Origin: Bacteroidales bacterium
GTDB lineage: Bacteria > Bacteroidota > Bacteroidia > Bacteroidales > VadinHA17
DNA: 11,753 nt
Reading direction: 5' to 3'
NCBI GenBank assembly: GCA_003155705.1
Contig: PMEC01000042.1
Coordinates: 1 to 11,753, forward strand
The notes beneath the pieces are model-generated. The model saw only the letters and a program-made list of their open reading frames with translations, did not search any database and was not told the DNA's origin. Positions 1 to 6,941 of this stretch are shown here, piece by piece; the stretch's first letter is position 1; each line of letters starts with the position of its first letter. The position numbers and the translations under genes are program-made.

Positions 1-451
1 CGCGCCAATCACTTGTTGGCTGCTGTGCAACAAGATATCGGTCAGAAGGACTCTGATATTCCATCCAAATGAGTGCTTTTTCAACTGCCTCTTTAAGAAA
101 ACCATGTTCTCCTGTCACTTTCCTGAAAATTCCAACTCCCAGCAAAAATAAAGGAGTCGTATCACTTGATCCCCGGTCCTCTTTATCGTGGACCAGCGAT
201 GGTATATGACCTCGTTCAGTTTGATTCTTCGCCAGTGTTTCCAATACCCTACGGATACTTTCAATAAGCTTCTGATTTTCAGAAACAGCAATACCAAAGA
301 TGGAAAGCATAAGATCTCTTGTATATGGTTCGGGATATCCCCATCCTGCAGTCCGTGGAAGCCCATGAAATGGTCCGTGGGCATTATAAAGCAATACTTC
401 AATAGCAGCTTTCTTTGCCATTTCAATCTCTTCCCGGTTTGATGGTTGCAT
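1..451 (-). CDS. Glycoside hydrolase, (alpha/alpha)6-barrel type resembling amylo-alpha-1,6-glucosidase/invertase (N-terminal part)
   Basis: The reading frame is open from an ATG at 451 to the window edge and shows the first 150 residues; the 3' end is missing. There is no signal peptide, so a cytoplasmic location is likely. Visible motifs are GWGYPEPYTRD (residues 36-46), GHIPSLV (81-87) and SDTTPLFLLG (96-105). They resemble the helical-toroid hydrolases annotated as glycogen-debranching-like or GH100-like enzymes, where such segments line the active-site pocket. It starts 24 bp after the stop of the upstream GT4 gene, in an A-rich leader without Shine-Dalgarno, so it is probably co-transcribed with that glycosyltransferase and the PIG-L deacetylase. 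The fold class is fairly secure. The exact family and substrate are not, because the catalytic C-terminal half lies outside the window. Confidence 0.75.
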   Translation of the reverse strand, partial: MQPSNREEIEMAKKAAIEVLLYNAHGPFHGLPRTAGWGYPEPYTRDLMLSIFGIAVSENQKLIESIRRVLETLAKNQTERGHIPSLVHDKEDRGSSDTTPLFLLGVGIFRKVTGEHGFLKEAVEKALIWMEYQSPSDRYLVAQQPTSDWR

Positions 452-475
452 TTTATTAATTTAAAAATCTACCAA

Positions 476-1618
476 TTATCTTATATCCAGTTTCTGGTTC
501 ATTATCTGTACAAACCGCTTTGCAACAACACGATAGTCAAATTTTTCTACTACATGTTTTCTTGCTGCCTTACCCATTTTCTCTCTCAGATCAGGATCTG
601 TCATAAGAGTCATCAGATAATTTGCTATATCATGTACATTTGCACGATAATCCACAGTCCGTGGAACTGTAAATTTCACTCTGTGTTTATCTTCAAAACC
701 TGATTCATCTCCCAGTATTACTTCGTCCAAAGTAATTTTCCGGGCAATCTCAGCAAGAAATGCTGTTTCACCATGTATAAGTGTATCAAGCATTCCCATG
801 GCTTTAATTCCGATCACTGGTTTGCCGCACGCGCCTGCTTCCACCTGGGGCATTCCAAAACCTTCAAGACGGGAAGGGGCTGCATATATGTCGCACGCCC
901 CGATTAAGTAAGGCATAAAATTTCTTGAAATTGTATTAGTAGCATAGGTGACATTTTTTTCAATGCCAAGGTGTGTCGCCATTTCGATATCGGCCAGATT
1001 TTGAATCTTGGTTCTTGGCTGTGGCCATACTTTGCAGATATATTTCCAATCAGGCGCTTTGGTATCAATAATAGAGAGAGCCTGCATTACCTCCTGCGCT
1101 CCTTTTGATGCAGCATCACCTCCGATAGTGAGAATCATCAGCTGATCAGGTGGAATTCCCAGTGCATCACGGACTGCCAGAATTTTGGGATCGTCTTTTT
1201 TGTATGGGATAAAAGTATCGGTGTCGCAGCCTACAGGCAGCACTTCAATTTTATCGCCACTTATTCCATCTCTGATATACATCTCTTTTACCCAATTAGA
1301 TGTAACCAGTATAAGAGGAAGCGCATTCAGAATCTCCTGATAGTTTGCAATATAGCCATCAGCAACCAGCCATGGCACGGGTTGTACTCCATACCGCTGC
1401 GGATGAAGCACCAATTGCGGTGTGTGCCCCCAGTAACCCACTCCAACAACAACATTTGGTTCAAACCAGCGGTAATACCATTCTTTCTCCATTGCTGATT
1501 CGAAATGAACTGCATGTGCATCAATACCCATTTCGATGAGTCCACGGTATAACAGATCTCCCTGCGTTGCAAGCCCTCCCGGAGAAGGAGGGTAATCATA
1601 TAGTACAAGTACTTTCAT
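476..1618 (-). CDS. Glycosyltransferase family 4 (GT-B fold)
   Basis: This 380-residue protein has the length and layout of a GT4 retaining glycosyltransferase, which moves a sugar from a nucleotide-sugar donor to an acceptor. The N-terminal Rossmann half opens with MKVLVLYDYPPSPGGLAT, whose glycine-rich loop is typical of the family. The donor half has LTIGGDAASKG (about residue 183), and the canonical EX7E motif is present as EGFGMPQVE, followed by GACGKPVIG. There is no signal peptide or membrane segment, so it is cytosolic or peripherally membrane-bound. It begins 4 bp after the stop of the PIG-L deacetylase gene and ends 24 bp before the glycoside hydrolase gene, which argues for one transcript and one pathway. 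It does not look like BshA, because the N-terminal signature differs. Donor and acceptor cannot be inferred. Confidence 0.88.
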   Translation of the reverse strand: MKVLVLYDYPPSPGGLATQGDLLYRGLIEMGIDAHAVHFESAMEKEWYYRWFEPNVVVGVGYWGHTPQLVLHPQRYGVQPVPWLVADGYIANYQEILNALPLILVTSNWVKEMYIRDGISGDKIEVLPVGCDTDTFIPYKKDDPKILAVRDALGIPPDQLMILTIGGDAASKGAQEVMQALSIIDTKAPDWKYICKVWPQPRTKIQNLADIEMATHLGIEKNVTYATNTISRNFMPYLIGACDIYAAPSRLEGFGMPQVEAGACGKPVIGIKAMGMLDTLIHGETAFLAEIARKITLDEVILGDESGFEDKHRVKFTVPRTVDYRANVHDIANYLMTLMTDPDLREKMGKAARKHVVEKFDYRVVAKRFVQIMNQKLDIR

Positions 1619-1622
1619 AATA

Positions 1623-2324
1623 TCACACTTTCAAATTTTCAAATTGAGTAAGCCAATTATATGCATCAAGAGAACTTTTAAATTGCCGGAATGATTCTGA
1701 AAGGGGTGTTGTTTTAGCTTCAAAACTATTTTTTTCAAATCCATATGTTCTGGTAATTATTCTGTATTTCCTTAGCCAGGTCATTTTTGATAGTTTTTCG
1801 TGAACAGGTGCATTTTCTATTGATCTTGGATAGTATTCCTTATTGCCATCCTCGTAAGCAAAAGTCCATAACTCACTGGCAGACAATTTAGCCGAATGCC
1901 AAAGTCTTATTACAGCTCTGCCTGTCTCCTCATGCCGTATATGCCTGGTATATTCCCCGATCGGACTATGGGTAATCAACAGGTCGAAATGCCAGGGAGG
2001 CAATAAACCAAGGATGACACGCTCAATCTCATTTTCATCCAGTGGTTTCTGTTCCGGTCCATCGTTTAGATCACCCATTAAACCTTCTGATTTCAAAATT
2101 TTTAATGCATTCTGAAACCTGGGAGCCCTCTCTTCATCGCTTCCACGGCAAAGACAAACGACAAACCATTTCCATGAGGGATGGTTAAGAATTGTTCCAC
2201 CAGCCCATAATGTTTCATCGTCAGGATGTGCAACAATAAGTGCAACTGTTTTAGTGGCTTTCCGGGACTTTTTTAGAAATTGTAGCCAGGAACTGAGCGA
2301 GGATATTATTGCATTCACAGTCAT
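1623..2324 (-). CDS. PIG-L/LmbE-family zinc-dependent deacetylase
   Basis: A 233-residue protein of the PIG-L (LmbE) family, whose members remove N-acetyl groups from GlcNAc-type sugars or related conjugates using one zinc ion. The signature AHPDDE sits at residues 32-37, so His33 and Asp36 are the expected metal ligands and Asp35 the expected base. The second signature, GEYTRHIRH (123-131), corresponds to the usual GEYGHPDH block, with His131 as the likely third ligand. The first 25 residues precede the core strand and may be a short amphipathic helix; there is no clear signal peptide. It lies 4 bp upstream of a GT4 gene, an arrangement seen in pathways where a GT4 enzyme and a deacetylase act in sequence on an amino sugar. 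It is the first gene after a 190-bp gap, so it probably has its own promoter. Confidence 0.85.
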   Translation of the reverse strand: MTVNAIISSLSSWLQFLKKSRKATKTVALIVAHPDDETLWAGGTILNHPSWKWFVVCLCRGSDEERAPRFQNALKILKSEGLMGDLNDGPEQKPLDENEIERVILGLLPPWHFDLLITHSPIGEYTRHIRHEETGRAVIRLWHSAKLSASELWTFAYEDGNKEYYPRSIENAPVHEKLSKMTWLRKYRIITRTYGFEKNSFEAKTTPLSESFRQFKSSLDAYNWLTQFENLKV

Positions 2325-2435
2325 CTTGCAGACATTTCATTAGTTTTAACTCACAACATTTCTCCCGTTGTGCATAGAAATTCTGAGAAAAATCGTAATA
2401 CTATCCATACAAAAGAATACCAAAACACCACACAC

Positions 2436-2494
2436 TTTTTAATGGGAGAGGTGTTCCGGCATTTCAACCCGACAGTTTCATTTTTTAATGGAAG
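2436..2494. repeat. Pair of 13-bp direct repeats in the gap between the OmpA lipoprotein and PIG-L genes
   Basis: The sequence TTTTTAATGGRAG occurs at 2436-2448 and again at 2482-2494 on the plus strand, with 12 of 13 bases identical and 46 bp between starts. It sits in the noncoding 190-bp gap downstream of the OmpA lipoprotein gene and upstream of the PIG-L gene. It could be a regulator binding pair or chance similarity in AT-rich DNA. No clear promoter box was found in this gap; the best -7 candidate is a poor match (TACGATTTT on the minus strand, around 2370). Confidence 0.35.
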
Positions 2495-2514
2495 ATGATA
2501 AAGCTTCCCTCATT

Positions 2515-3312
2515 TTATTGTAATAACAGTTGATAAATCTCTTTCAGATCGGGAGATAATATGATTTCAGTTCTGCGGTTTCCTGCACGCCCGGCTACAG
2601 TATCATTTGATTTAATAGGGTGAAACTGGCCTCTGCCTGATGCTGTGATACGATTTGAATCAAATCCATAGTCTTTTGTTAAAATACGTACAATGGATGT
2701 GGCTCTTGCTGTGCTTAGATCCCAATTATCTTCAAATAGTTTGGTTTTAATGGGAACGTTGTCAGTATGACCTTCGACCAAAACAGTTATATCACTTGTA
2801 CCATTAAGCACTTTAGCAAGAGATTTAAGCGCCTCTTTCCCTTTGATATCAACTACATCGCTGCCTGATTTGAACAGAAGTTTTTCTTCGAGCGAAACAT
2901 AAACTTTTCCGTCCCTGATATATATGTTCAACTCGTCAGTTTTATAATTCAACAGTGCATCGGTTATTGAATTTTTAAGCCTGGTCATAACATCCTTCTC
3001 GTTTTGAATTATATCCTGAAGGCTTTTTAATCGCTTCGCCTGGTCGGCAATAGTCATTTTTGATTGTGAAGTAAGATCCTTCAGATCATTCTGGACTGAA
3101 GTATATTCATTCTGTAAATTTGCTTTATCATCGCTAAGGGCTTTTACCTTAGCGTTACAATCATTGAGTTGACTTTGTGCTTTGTCATTGTCCTTCTGAA
3201 GCTTATTTACTCTGTCTTCCGAAGCCATAAACTTTTTACTTGAGACACACGATGTAAATAGCAAACTAAAAATTATTGATACGAATACTAAGAAACGAAG
3301 TGATTTTTTCAT
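2515..3312 (-). CDS. OmpA-family peptidoglycan-binding lipoprotein with coiled-coil linker
   Basis: A 265-residue outer-membrane lipoprotein. Residues 1-21 form a lipoprotein signal peptide ending in LLFTSC, which makes Cys22 the lipidated residue. Residues from about 30 to 115 are rich in charged and heptad-like residues (LQKDNDKAQSQLNDCNAKV) and probably form a coiled coil spanning the periplasm. The C-terminal OmpA/MotB domain (about 145-255) starts at LLFKSGSDVVD and carries VEGHTDNVPI, NWDLSTARA and AGNRRTEI. These contain the conserved Asp and Arg that in this family clamp diaminopimelate in peptidoglycan. It likely anchors the outer membrane to the wall. The gene has its own promoter region, closely resembling the one before the lmo0937-like stress gene, and 76 bp separate it from the preceding glycosyltransferase gene. 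No convincing intrinsic terminator follows. Confidence 0.92.
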   Translation of the reverse strand: MKKSLRFLVFVSIIFSLLFTSCVSSKKFMASEDRVNKLQKDNDKAQSQLNDCNAKVKALSDDKANLQNEYTSVQNDLKDLTSQSKMTIADQAKRLKSLQDIIQNEKDVMTRLKNSITDALLNYKTDELNIYIRDGKVYVSLEEKLLFKSGSDVVDIKGKEALKSLAKVLNGTSDITVLVEGHTDNVPIKTKLFEDNWDLSTARATSIVRILTKDYGFDSNRITASGRGQFHPIKSNDTVAGRAGNRRTEIILSPDLKEIYQLLLQ

Positions 3313-3316
3313 TGAT

Positions 3317-3337
3317 ATTTTTTTAAGTGATTATTAA
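3317..3337 (-). promoter_or_regulatory. Conserved leader next to the OmpA lipoprotein start codon
   Basis: A 21-nt AT-rich segment lies 4 nt upstream of the lipoprotein ATG and contains AATCACTTAA on the minus strand. It matches 19 of 21 positions of the segment at 10492-10512, just upstream of the lmo0937-like gene. Other leaders in the window are AT-rich but do not share AATCACTTAA. It may be a translation-enhancing or RNA-level regulatory leader. Confidence 0.5.
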
Positions 3338-3342
3338 TGCTG

Positions 3343-3408
3343 CAAATATGAGTATCGTAGAAGTGACATATGTTACACAACTTTTTAATTATATTACATC
3401 ATTCACAC
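3343..3408 (-). promoter_or_regulatory. Promoter region of the OmpA lipoprotein gene with two upstream boxes
   Basis: Read on the minus strand, this region has GTGTGAATGATGTAA (3394-3408), then AAGTTGTGTAA (3373-3383), then CATATTTG (3343-3350). The last matches the Bacteroidota -7 consensus TAnnTTTG at all but its first base. The lipoprotein ATG lies 30 bp after the -7 box. The order and the exact spacing of all three elements are repeated upstream of the lmo0937-like gene (10525-10590). The first box overlaps the last codons of the 843-residue glycosyltransferase gene. A regulator binding two sites on the same face of the helix (21 bp apart) is inferred. No good -33 TTTG is visible, which fits an activator-dependent promoter. 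Confidence 0.6.
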
Positions 3409-5920
3409 TTCTTTTAGACCTTCTGTTTAATTTGGTTATTCCCGAAGCGTTTGTTATAAAGTAATCAGAAGTCAGCACAGTCAGTTTCTTCATTTCCGAC
3501 TGAATTATAACAAGTTCTTTTCTTGACTTTTTTTCAATATGAACTAACATCTGTCCAACTGGAACTCTACCAGACTTCCTGTACTTTGCAACTGTAAATC
3601 TTGCCATCAGATAACTTAATGTTGACTCTGCACCCTGGTTGAGATTCACATGAGTCTCCTCCAGCCCGTCGTAACAACCACCGGTACACGGGTTATAAAT
3701 AATCTGATGTAACCGGTTCTCCCCCAAAAACCAGTTAAATGCAGTTTCCATTTTCAGATGGTACTCCTCTTCCATAAAAACATCATAGAATTTACTTAAA
3801 GTCATAATAGTATAGGCAACATCGATCGGTTGTTCACCAAAATGCCCTGGCTCATGTCCTTTATGAAGCCAGTTTCTATTTGAAATTACTTCTATACCAT
3901 TTTCATTGAAAGTCTGGGATAAGAGAAAATTTAGTGACGATAAAGCAATTTCTTTATAAATTGTTTCTCCTGTCGACAGCCACGCGTATAACATTGCTTC
4001 AGGTAATATGCTGTTGGCATAAGTAAGATAACCCTCAAACCATTCCCATTTTTCGACCGATTCATGTTTGTACATTTGAACCAGACGGTTGGCTAAAGTT
4101 TTTAAAAGGACAAGATTTTCCGGTGATTTTTTGACACACTGATAATAATATAAACCTTTTATGGCAAACGCCATAGCTCTCGTGGAAAGCATTTTTTCTA
4201 TAGAAGGTATAGCCCTTTCAATGATTTCAGTTGTTTCGGAAATGATCTGCTCTGGCAATAAGCCCTTCAATGAGGTAATATATCCCAGTGCCCAGAGAGC
4301 TCTCCCGTTAGCATCATCTAAATTTGTAGTTTTGTTTTGACCGGTAAATTTGTTATTTATATCAACATAGTTAAGAAAACCGCCATCAGGTTGTTGACAT
4401 AGTCTTAAAAAACTGAGATATTTTTGAATATAAAACAGGCTCTTTTCATCTCCGTTCAGCATAAAATGCATACACATAGTAATCAGAGCTCTGGCATTAT
4501 CATCCAAAGTGTAGCCTGAACTGATATCGGGTTGATTTATCTTTGAAAACTGAATGATACCGGTATTGGTTGTCATTTGTTTCAGGTGGTTCAGGTTGAT
4601 AGCCGGAAGATTATAATGCATTGCAATATTATTCGCCGAAATCTTTTCGAACAACATGGCATGTGCCACTGCAGAATTCTCCCAGGCTGTGGAAACTATT
4701 TTCTGTAATGTATTTGAACTGATATTTCTTCGTAACGGTTCATCGTTGAGTAACCTTATAACACCATCTGCCAATTGCTTCGAATTGCGAAAATCAAAAA
4801 TAATTCCGGTATCCTCGGTCAATATCTCTTTTGCATGGGGAATAGGCGTTGAAATAATCGGGCAGCCACAACTCATGGCATAGACAAAAGTTCCGCTTAC
4901 AGCCTGGTTAGGATCATTGGTTGTGAACAGGTAAATATCTGTAAGCTGCAAATATTCCAGCAAATCAGGTAATGCTAAATAGTTATTAATGAATATCACA
5001 TGATCCTGAAGAGAATAGTATTTTACTTTTCGTTCAAGACTTTTCCGGTATTTTTCACCTTCCTCTTTTATAACTTCAGGATGCGTTTTACCAATAATAA
5101 GAAATACAACATCCGGGCTTATTCTGATTATGGATGGCAATGCCTTTAATGTAGTTTCAATACTTTTGCCTGAACTAAGCAGACCAAATGTAGTAAGAAC
5201 TTTCCGTCCTTTCAGACCATATTTATTTTTAAGGAAATCTTTACTCAAATGAGGTACGAGATGAGTTCCGTGTGCAATTACAGTTATTTTCTGATGCGGA
5301 ACATCATACACATCGGTTAATAGTAGTGCAGAGTTATTCGTCATTACTACGATTGATTCGCAAACAGCTGCAATTTTTTGTATTTTTAATTTTAGCTGTT
5401 TATCAGGATGTGGTAATACTGTATGAAATGCTATTACAACAGGTTTTGAAAGTTTGTACAGAAATTTAAGAAAGGAGTGTTCCTGCTCTCTGAAAAAGCC
5501 AAACTCATGTTGGATCAAGACAATTTTAATTTGATTGTCTTTATTGATTTTTAATGCAAGTTTCTCATATTCTGCTGCTGATGAAGTATTAAGAATAAAT
5601 TTTACTTCTTCCGGATATTGATAATTCATCTTTCCTGGTTCCAGGGCACAAACTTTTATTGATAATGAATTACTGAATTTATTATCGAGTGCTTTTATCA
5701 AGTCATGGGAATAAGTGGCTATACCGCATACTCTTGGAGGATAAGATGTGATAAATAAAATTTCAGCCGGGTCTTCGGGATGATCTAATAATTTTTCTTT
5801 GCGGTTTTTAGAAGTATTTGGGATATGTTCTTCCCTTTTCAGACTAAACAATTCTTTCTTAAGATTTACATCCTCACCGAAAGGTCCGGTAACGATTTTA
5901 TTTCTCATCTCACACGGCAT
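3389..5920 (-). CDS. Fusion protein: GT4-type glycosyltransferase plus C-terminal helical (toroid-like) domain
   Basis: An 843-residue cytoplasmic protein with two parts. Residues about 50-430 form a GT4/GT-B module: ILFITSYPPRVCGIATYS (54-71) is the N-terminal loop, and FGLLSSGKSIETTLKAL (about 240) is the donor-domain helix. Where GT4 enzymes normally have EX7E, this protein reads QAVSGTFVY (about 338), so both glutamates are replaced. Residues about 445-790 are helical with repeated motifs: GYTLDDNARAL (about 466), DANGRALWALGY and NQGAESTLSYL (about 757). This resembles an (alpha/alpha) toroid of the kind found in carbohydrate enzymes. The chosen ATG at 5920 overlaps the GH130 gene by 11 bp. 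An in-frame ATG at 5908, one base after that gene's TGA, is an equally good start. The activity is unproven; the neighbouring GH130 points to oligosaccharide metabolism. Confidence 0.82.
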   Translation of the reverse strand: MPCEMRNKIVTGPFGEDVNLKKELFSLKREEHIPNTSKNRKEKLLDHPEDPAEILFITSYPPRVCGIATYSHDLIKALDNKFSNSLSIKVCALEPGKMNYQYPEEVKFILNTSSAAEYEKLALKINKDNQIKIVLIQHEFGFFREQEHSFLKFLYKLSKPVVIAFHTVLPHPDKQLKLKIQKIAAVCESIVVMTNNSALLLTDVYDVPHQKITVIAHGTHLVPHLSKDFLKNKYGLKGRKVLTTFGLLSSGKSIETTLKALPSIIRISPDVVFLIIGKTHPEVIKEEGEKYRKSLERKVKYYSLQDHVIFINNYLALPDLLEYLQLTDIYLFTTNDPNQAVSGTFVYAMSCGCPIISTPIPHAKEILTEDTGIIFDFRNSKQLADGVIRLLNDEPLRRNISSNTLQKIVSTAWENSAVAHAMLFEKISANNIAMHYNLPAINLNHLKQMTTNTGIIQFSKINQPDISSGYTLDDNARALITMCMHFMLNGDEKSLFYIQKYLSFLRLCQQPDGGFLNYVDINNKFTGQNKTTNLDDANGRALWALGYITSLKGLLPEQIISETTEIIERAIPSIEKMLSTRAMAFAIKGLYYYQCVKKSPENLVLLKTLANRLVQMYKHESVEKWEWFEGYLTYANSILPEAMLYAWLSTGETIYKEIALSSLNFLLSQTFNENGIEVISNRNWLHKGHEPGHFGEQPIDVAYTIMTLSKFYDVFMEEEYHLKMETAFNWFLGENRLHQIIYNPCTGGCYDGLEETHVNLNQGAESTLSYLMARFTVAKYRKSGRVPVGQMLVHIEKKSRKELVIIQSEMKKLTVLTSDYFITNASGITKLNRRSKRSVNDVI

Positions 5921-6941
5921 AAGTCAACAATTCAGCCACGAGCTCTGATAAATTCACTGAAGCGCATGCGATGGAAGTATCTGCGGCACCATAATAGATA
6001 AACAGGGTTCCGCCAAACAATGAAGTCCCGGTTGGAAAAACAACATTATTTACTTCTCCTTTTAATTCCCAGTCATATTGAGGAGAAAACAATGCAAAGG
6101 GCAATCTGGATATTTCTTTGGCAGGGTTATTCAAATCAAGTAAAGCTGCACAGGCCGAATATACGTATCCCTTTTCAGTTTCTTCCACTCCATGGTAAAT
6201 CAAAAGCCAGCCATATTTGGTCTCAATCGGAGGGCACCCGCTACCGATATAACTTGATTCGTGTTGATGAAGAGGGTCGAGAACGATATGATCCTGCAGA
6301 TCAAAAAAATAATCTTTCCAGAATTTTTTTGTAAGGTCCTTTATATTATTAACAGATACAATCTGAATGCCAGGTCTTATCCTGTGAAGGAAAACCAGTT
6401 TTCCATCAATTCTACGGGGAAAGAAAATTACATTTTTGTCCCACAGTATCATCTTTTTGTCGGGATCAGCCCGCAGGGAATAAAACTTCTGATTACGGTA
6501 ATATTTTTCATTTACTTTACCGGCCGATTCGGCAAGGAGCACAAATTCTGCATAGGATATCGGAGGGACAATGATCCCCCTCTTTTCAAAATGTTTTAAA
6601 TCTTTTGAAGTGGCTAAAGCTCCACGGGCATTTGTTCCATCGTAGCAGGTATATGTCAGATAAAACAGGTCATCAATTTTTACAATACGTGGATCTTCGA
6701 CACCATGTGATTCATATTCGGACTCAGGAACAATAACGGGTTCATCCAGCCGTTCAGCAACTGTTAACGGACCATCCAGTCTGCAGTAACCTATGCTTGA
6801 ATGATTCCCATTTTGCACTGCACGATAAAAAAGATGAACACTGTCTCCCTCTCGTATTGCTGCCGGATTCAGAACTCCCTCGTTTTCAAATTCAAGATCA
6901 GTTTTTTTTAGTATAATACCTTCTTTTTTGACAACTATCAT
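5910..6941 (-). CDS. Glycoside hydrolase/phosphorylase family 130 protein
   Basis: This 343-residue protein has the five-bladed beta-propeller sequence pattern of GH130, a family of beta-mannoside phosphorylases and beta-1,2-mannosidases. The diagnostic motif is HGVEDPR (residues 79-85), in which Asp83 is the expected catalytic acid. LFYRAVQNG (37-45) and GSGCPPIETKYGWLLIYHGV are further family blocks. There is no signal peptide, so it acts in the cytoplasm, where a phosphorylase would conserve bond energy as a sugar phosphate. The length is usual for the family. Its ATG overlaps the stop of the AI-2E-family gene by 4 bp (ATGA), and its end overlaps the glycosyltransferase fusion gene, so translation is probably coupled. 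Phosphorylase or hydrolase cannot be decided by eye, since that depends on phosphate-binding residues elsewhere in the fold. Related proteins are sometimes misannotated as Cry7Aa-like pesticidal proteins. Confidence 0.85.
   Translation of the reverse strand: MIVVKKEGIILKKTDLEFENEGVLNPAAIREGDSVHLFYRAVQNGNHSSIGYCRLDGPLTVAERLDEPVIVPESEYESHGVEDPRIVKIDDLFYLTYTCYDGTNARGALATSKDLKHFEKRGIIVPPISYAEFVLLAESAGKVNEKYYRNQKFYSLRADPDKKMILWDKNVIFFPRRIDGKLVFLHRIRPGIQIVSVNNIKDLTKKFWKDYFFDLQDHIVLDPLHQHESSYIGSGCPPIETKYGWLLIYHGVEETEKGYVYSACAALLDLNNPAKEISRLPFALFSPQYDWELKGEVNNVVFPTGTSLFGGTLFIYYGAADTSIACASVNLSELVAELLTYAV

Noticed and set aside
476..2324. GT4 plus PIG-L pair as a bacillithiol pathway (BshA/BshB)
   Set aside because: The GT4 lacks the BshA N-terminal signature (a CYP-x-GGSG-type loop) and the deacetylase has AHPDDET rather than the HPDDVE pattern I associate with BshB; no BshC-like gene is present.
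2490..2508. Hairpin GGAAG/CTTCC after the OmpA lipoprotein gene as an intrinsic terminator
   Set aside because: The stem is only 5 bp with a 9-nt loop and is followed on the minus strand by an A-run instead of a U-run.
2325..2514. Very short frames (about 19 codons) and weak -7 boxes in the gap before the PIG-L gene
   Set aside because: No conserved pattern, poor promoter match (TACGATTTT) and no shared 15-mer; a promoter must exist nearby but cannot be placed.
6020..6599. Plus-strand open frames opposite the GH130 gene
   Set aside because: They are antisense to conserved GH130 motifs and show no family resemblance or initiation signal.
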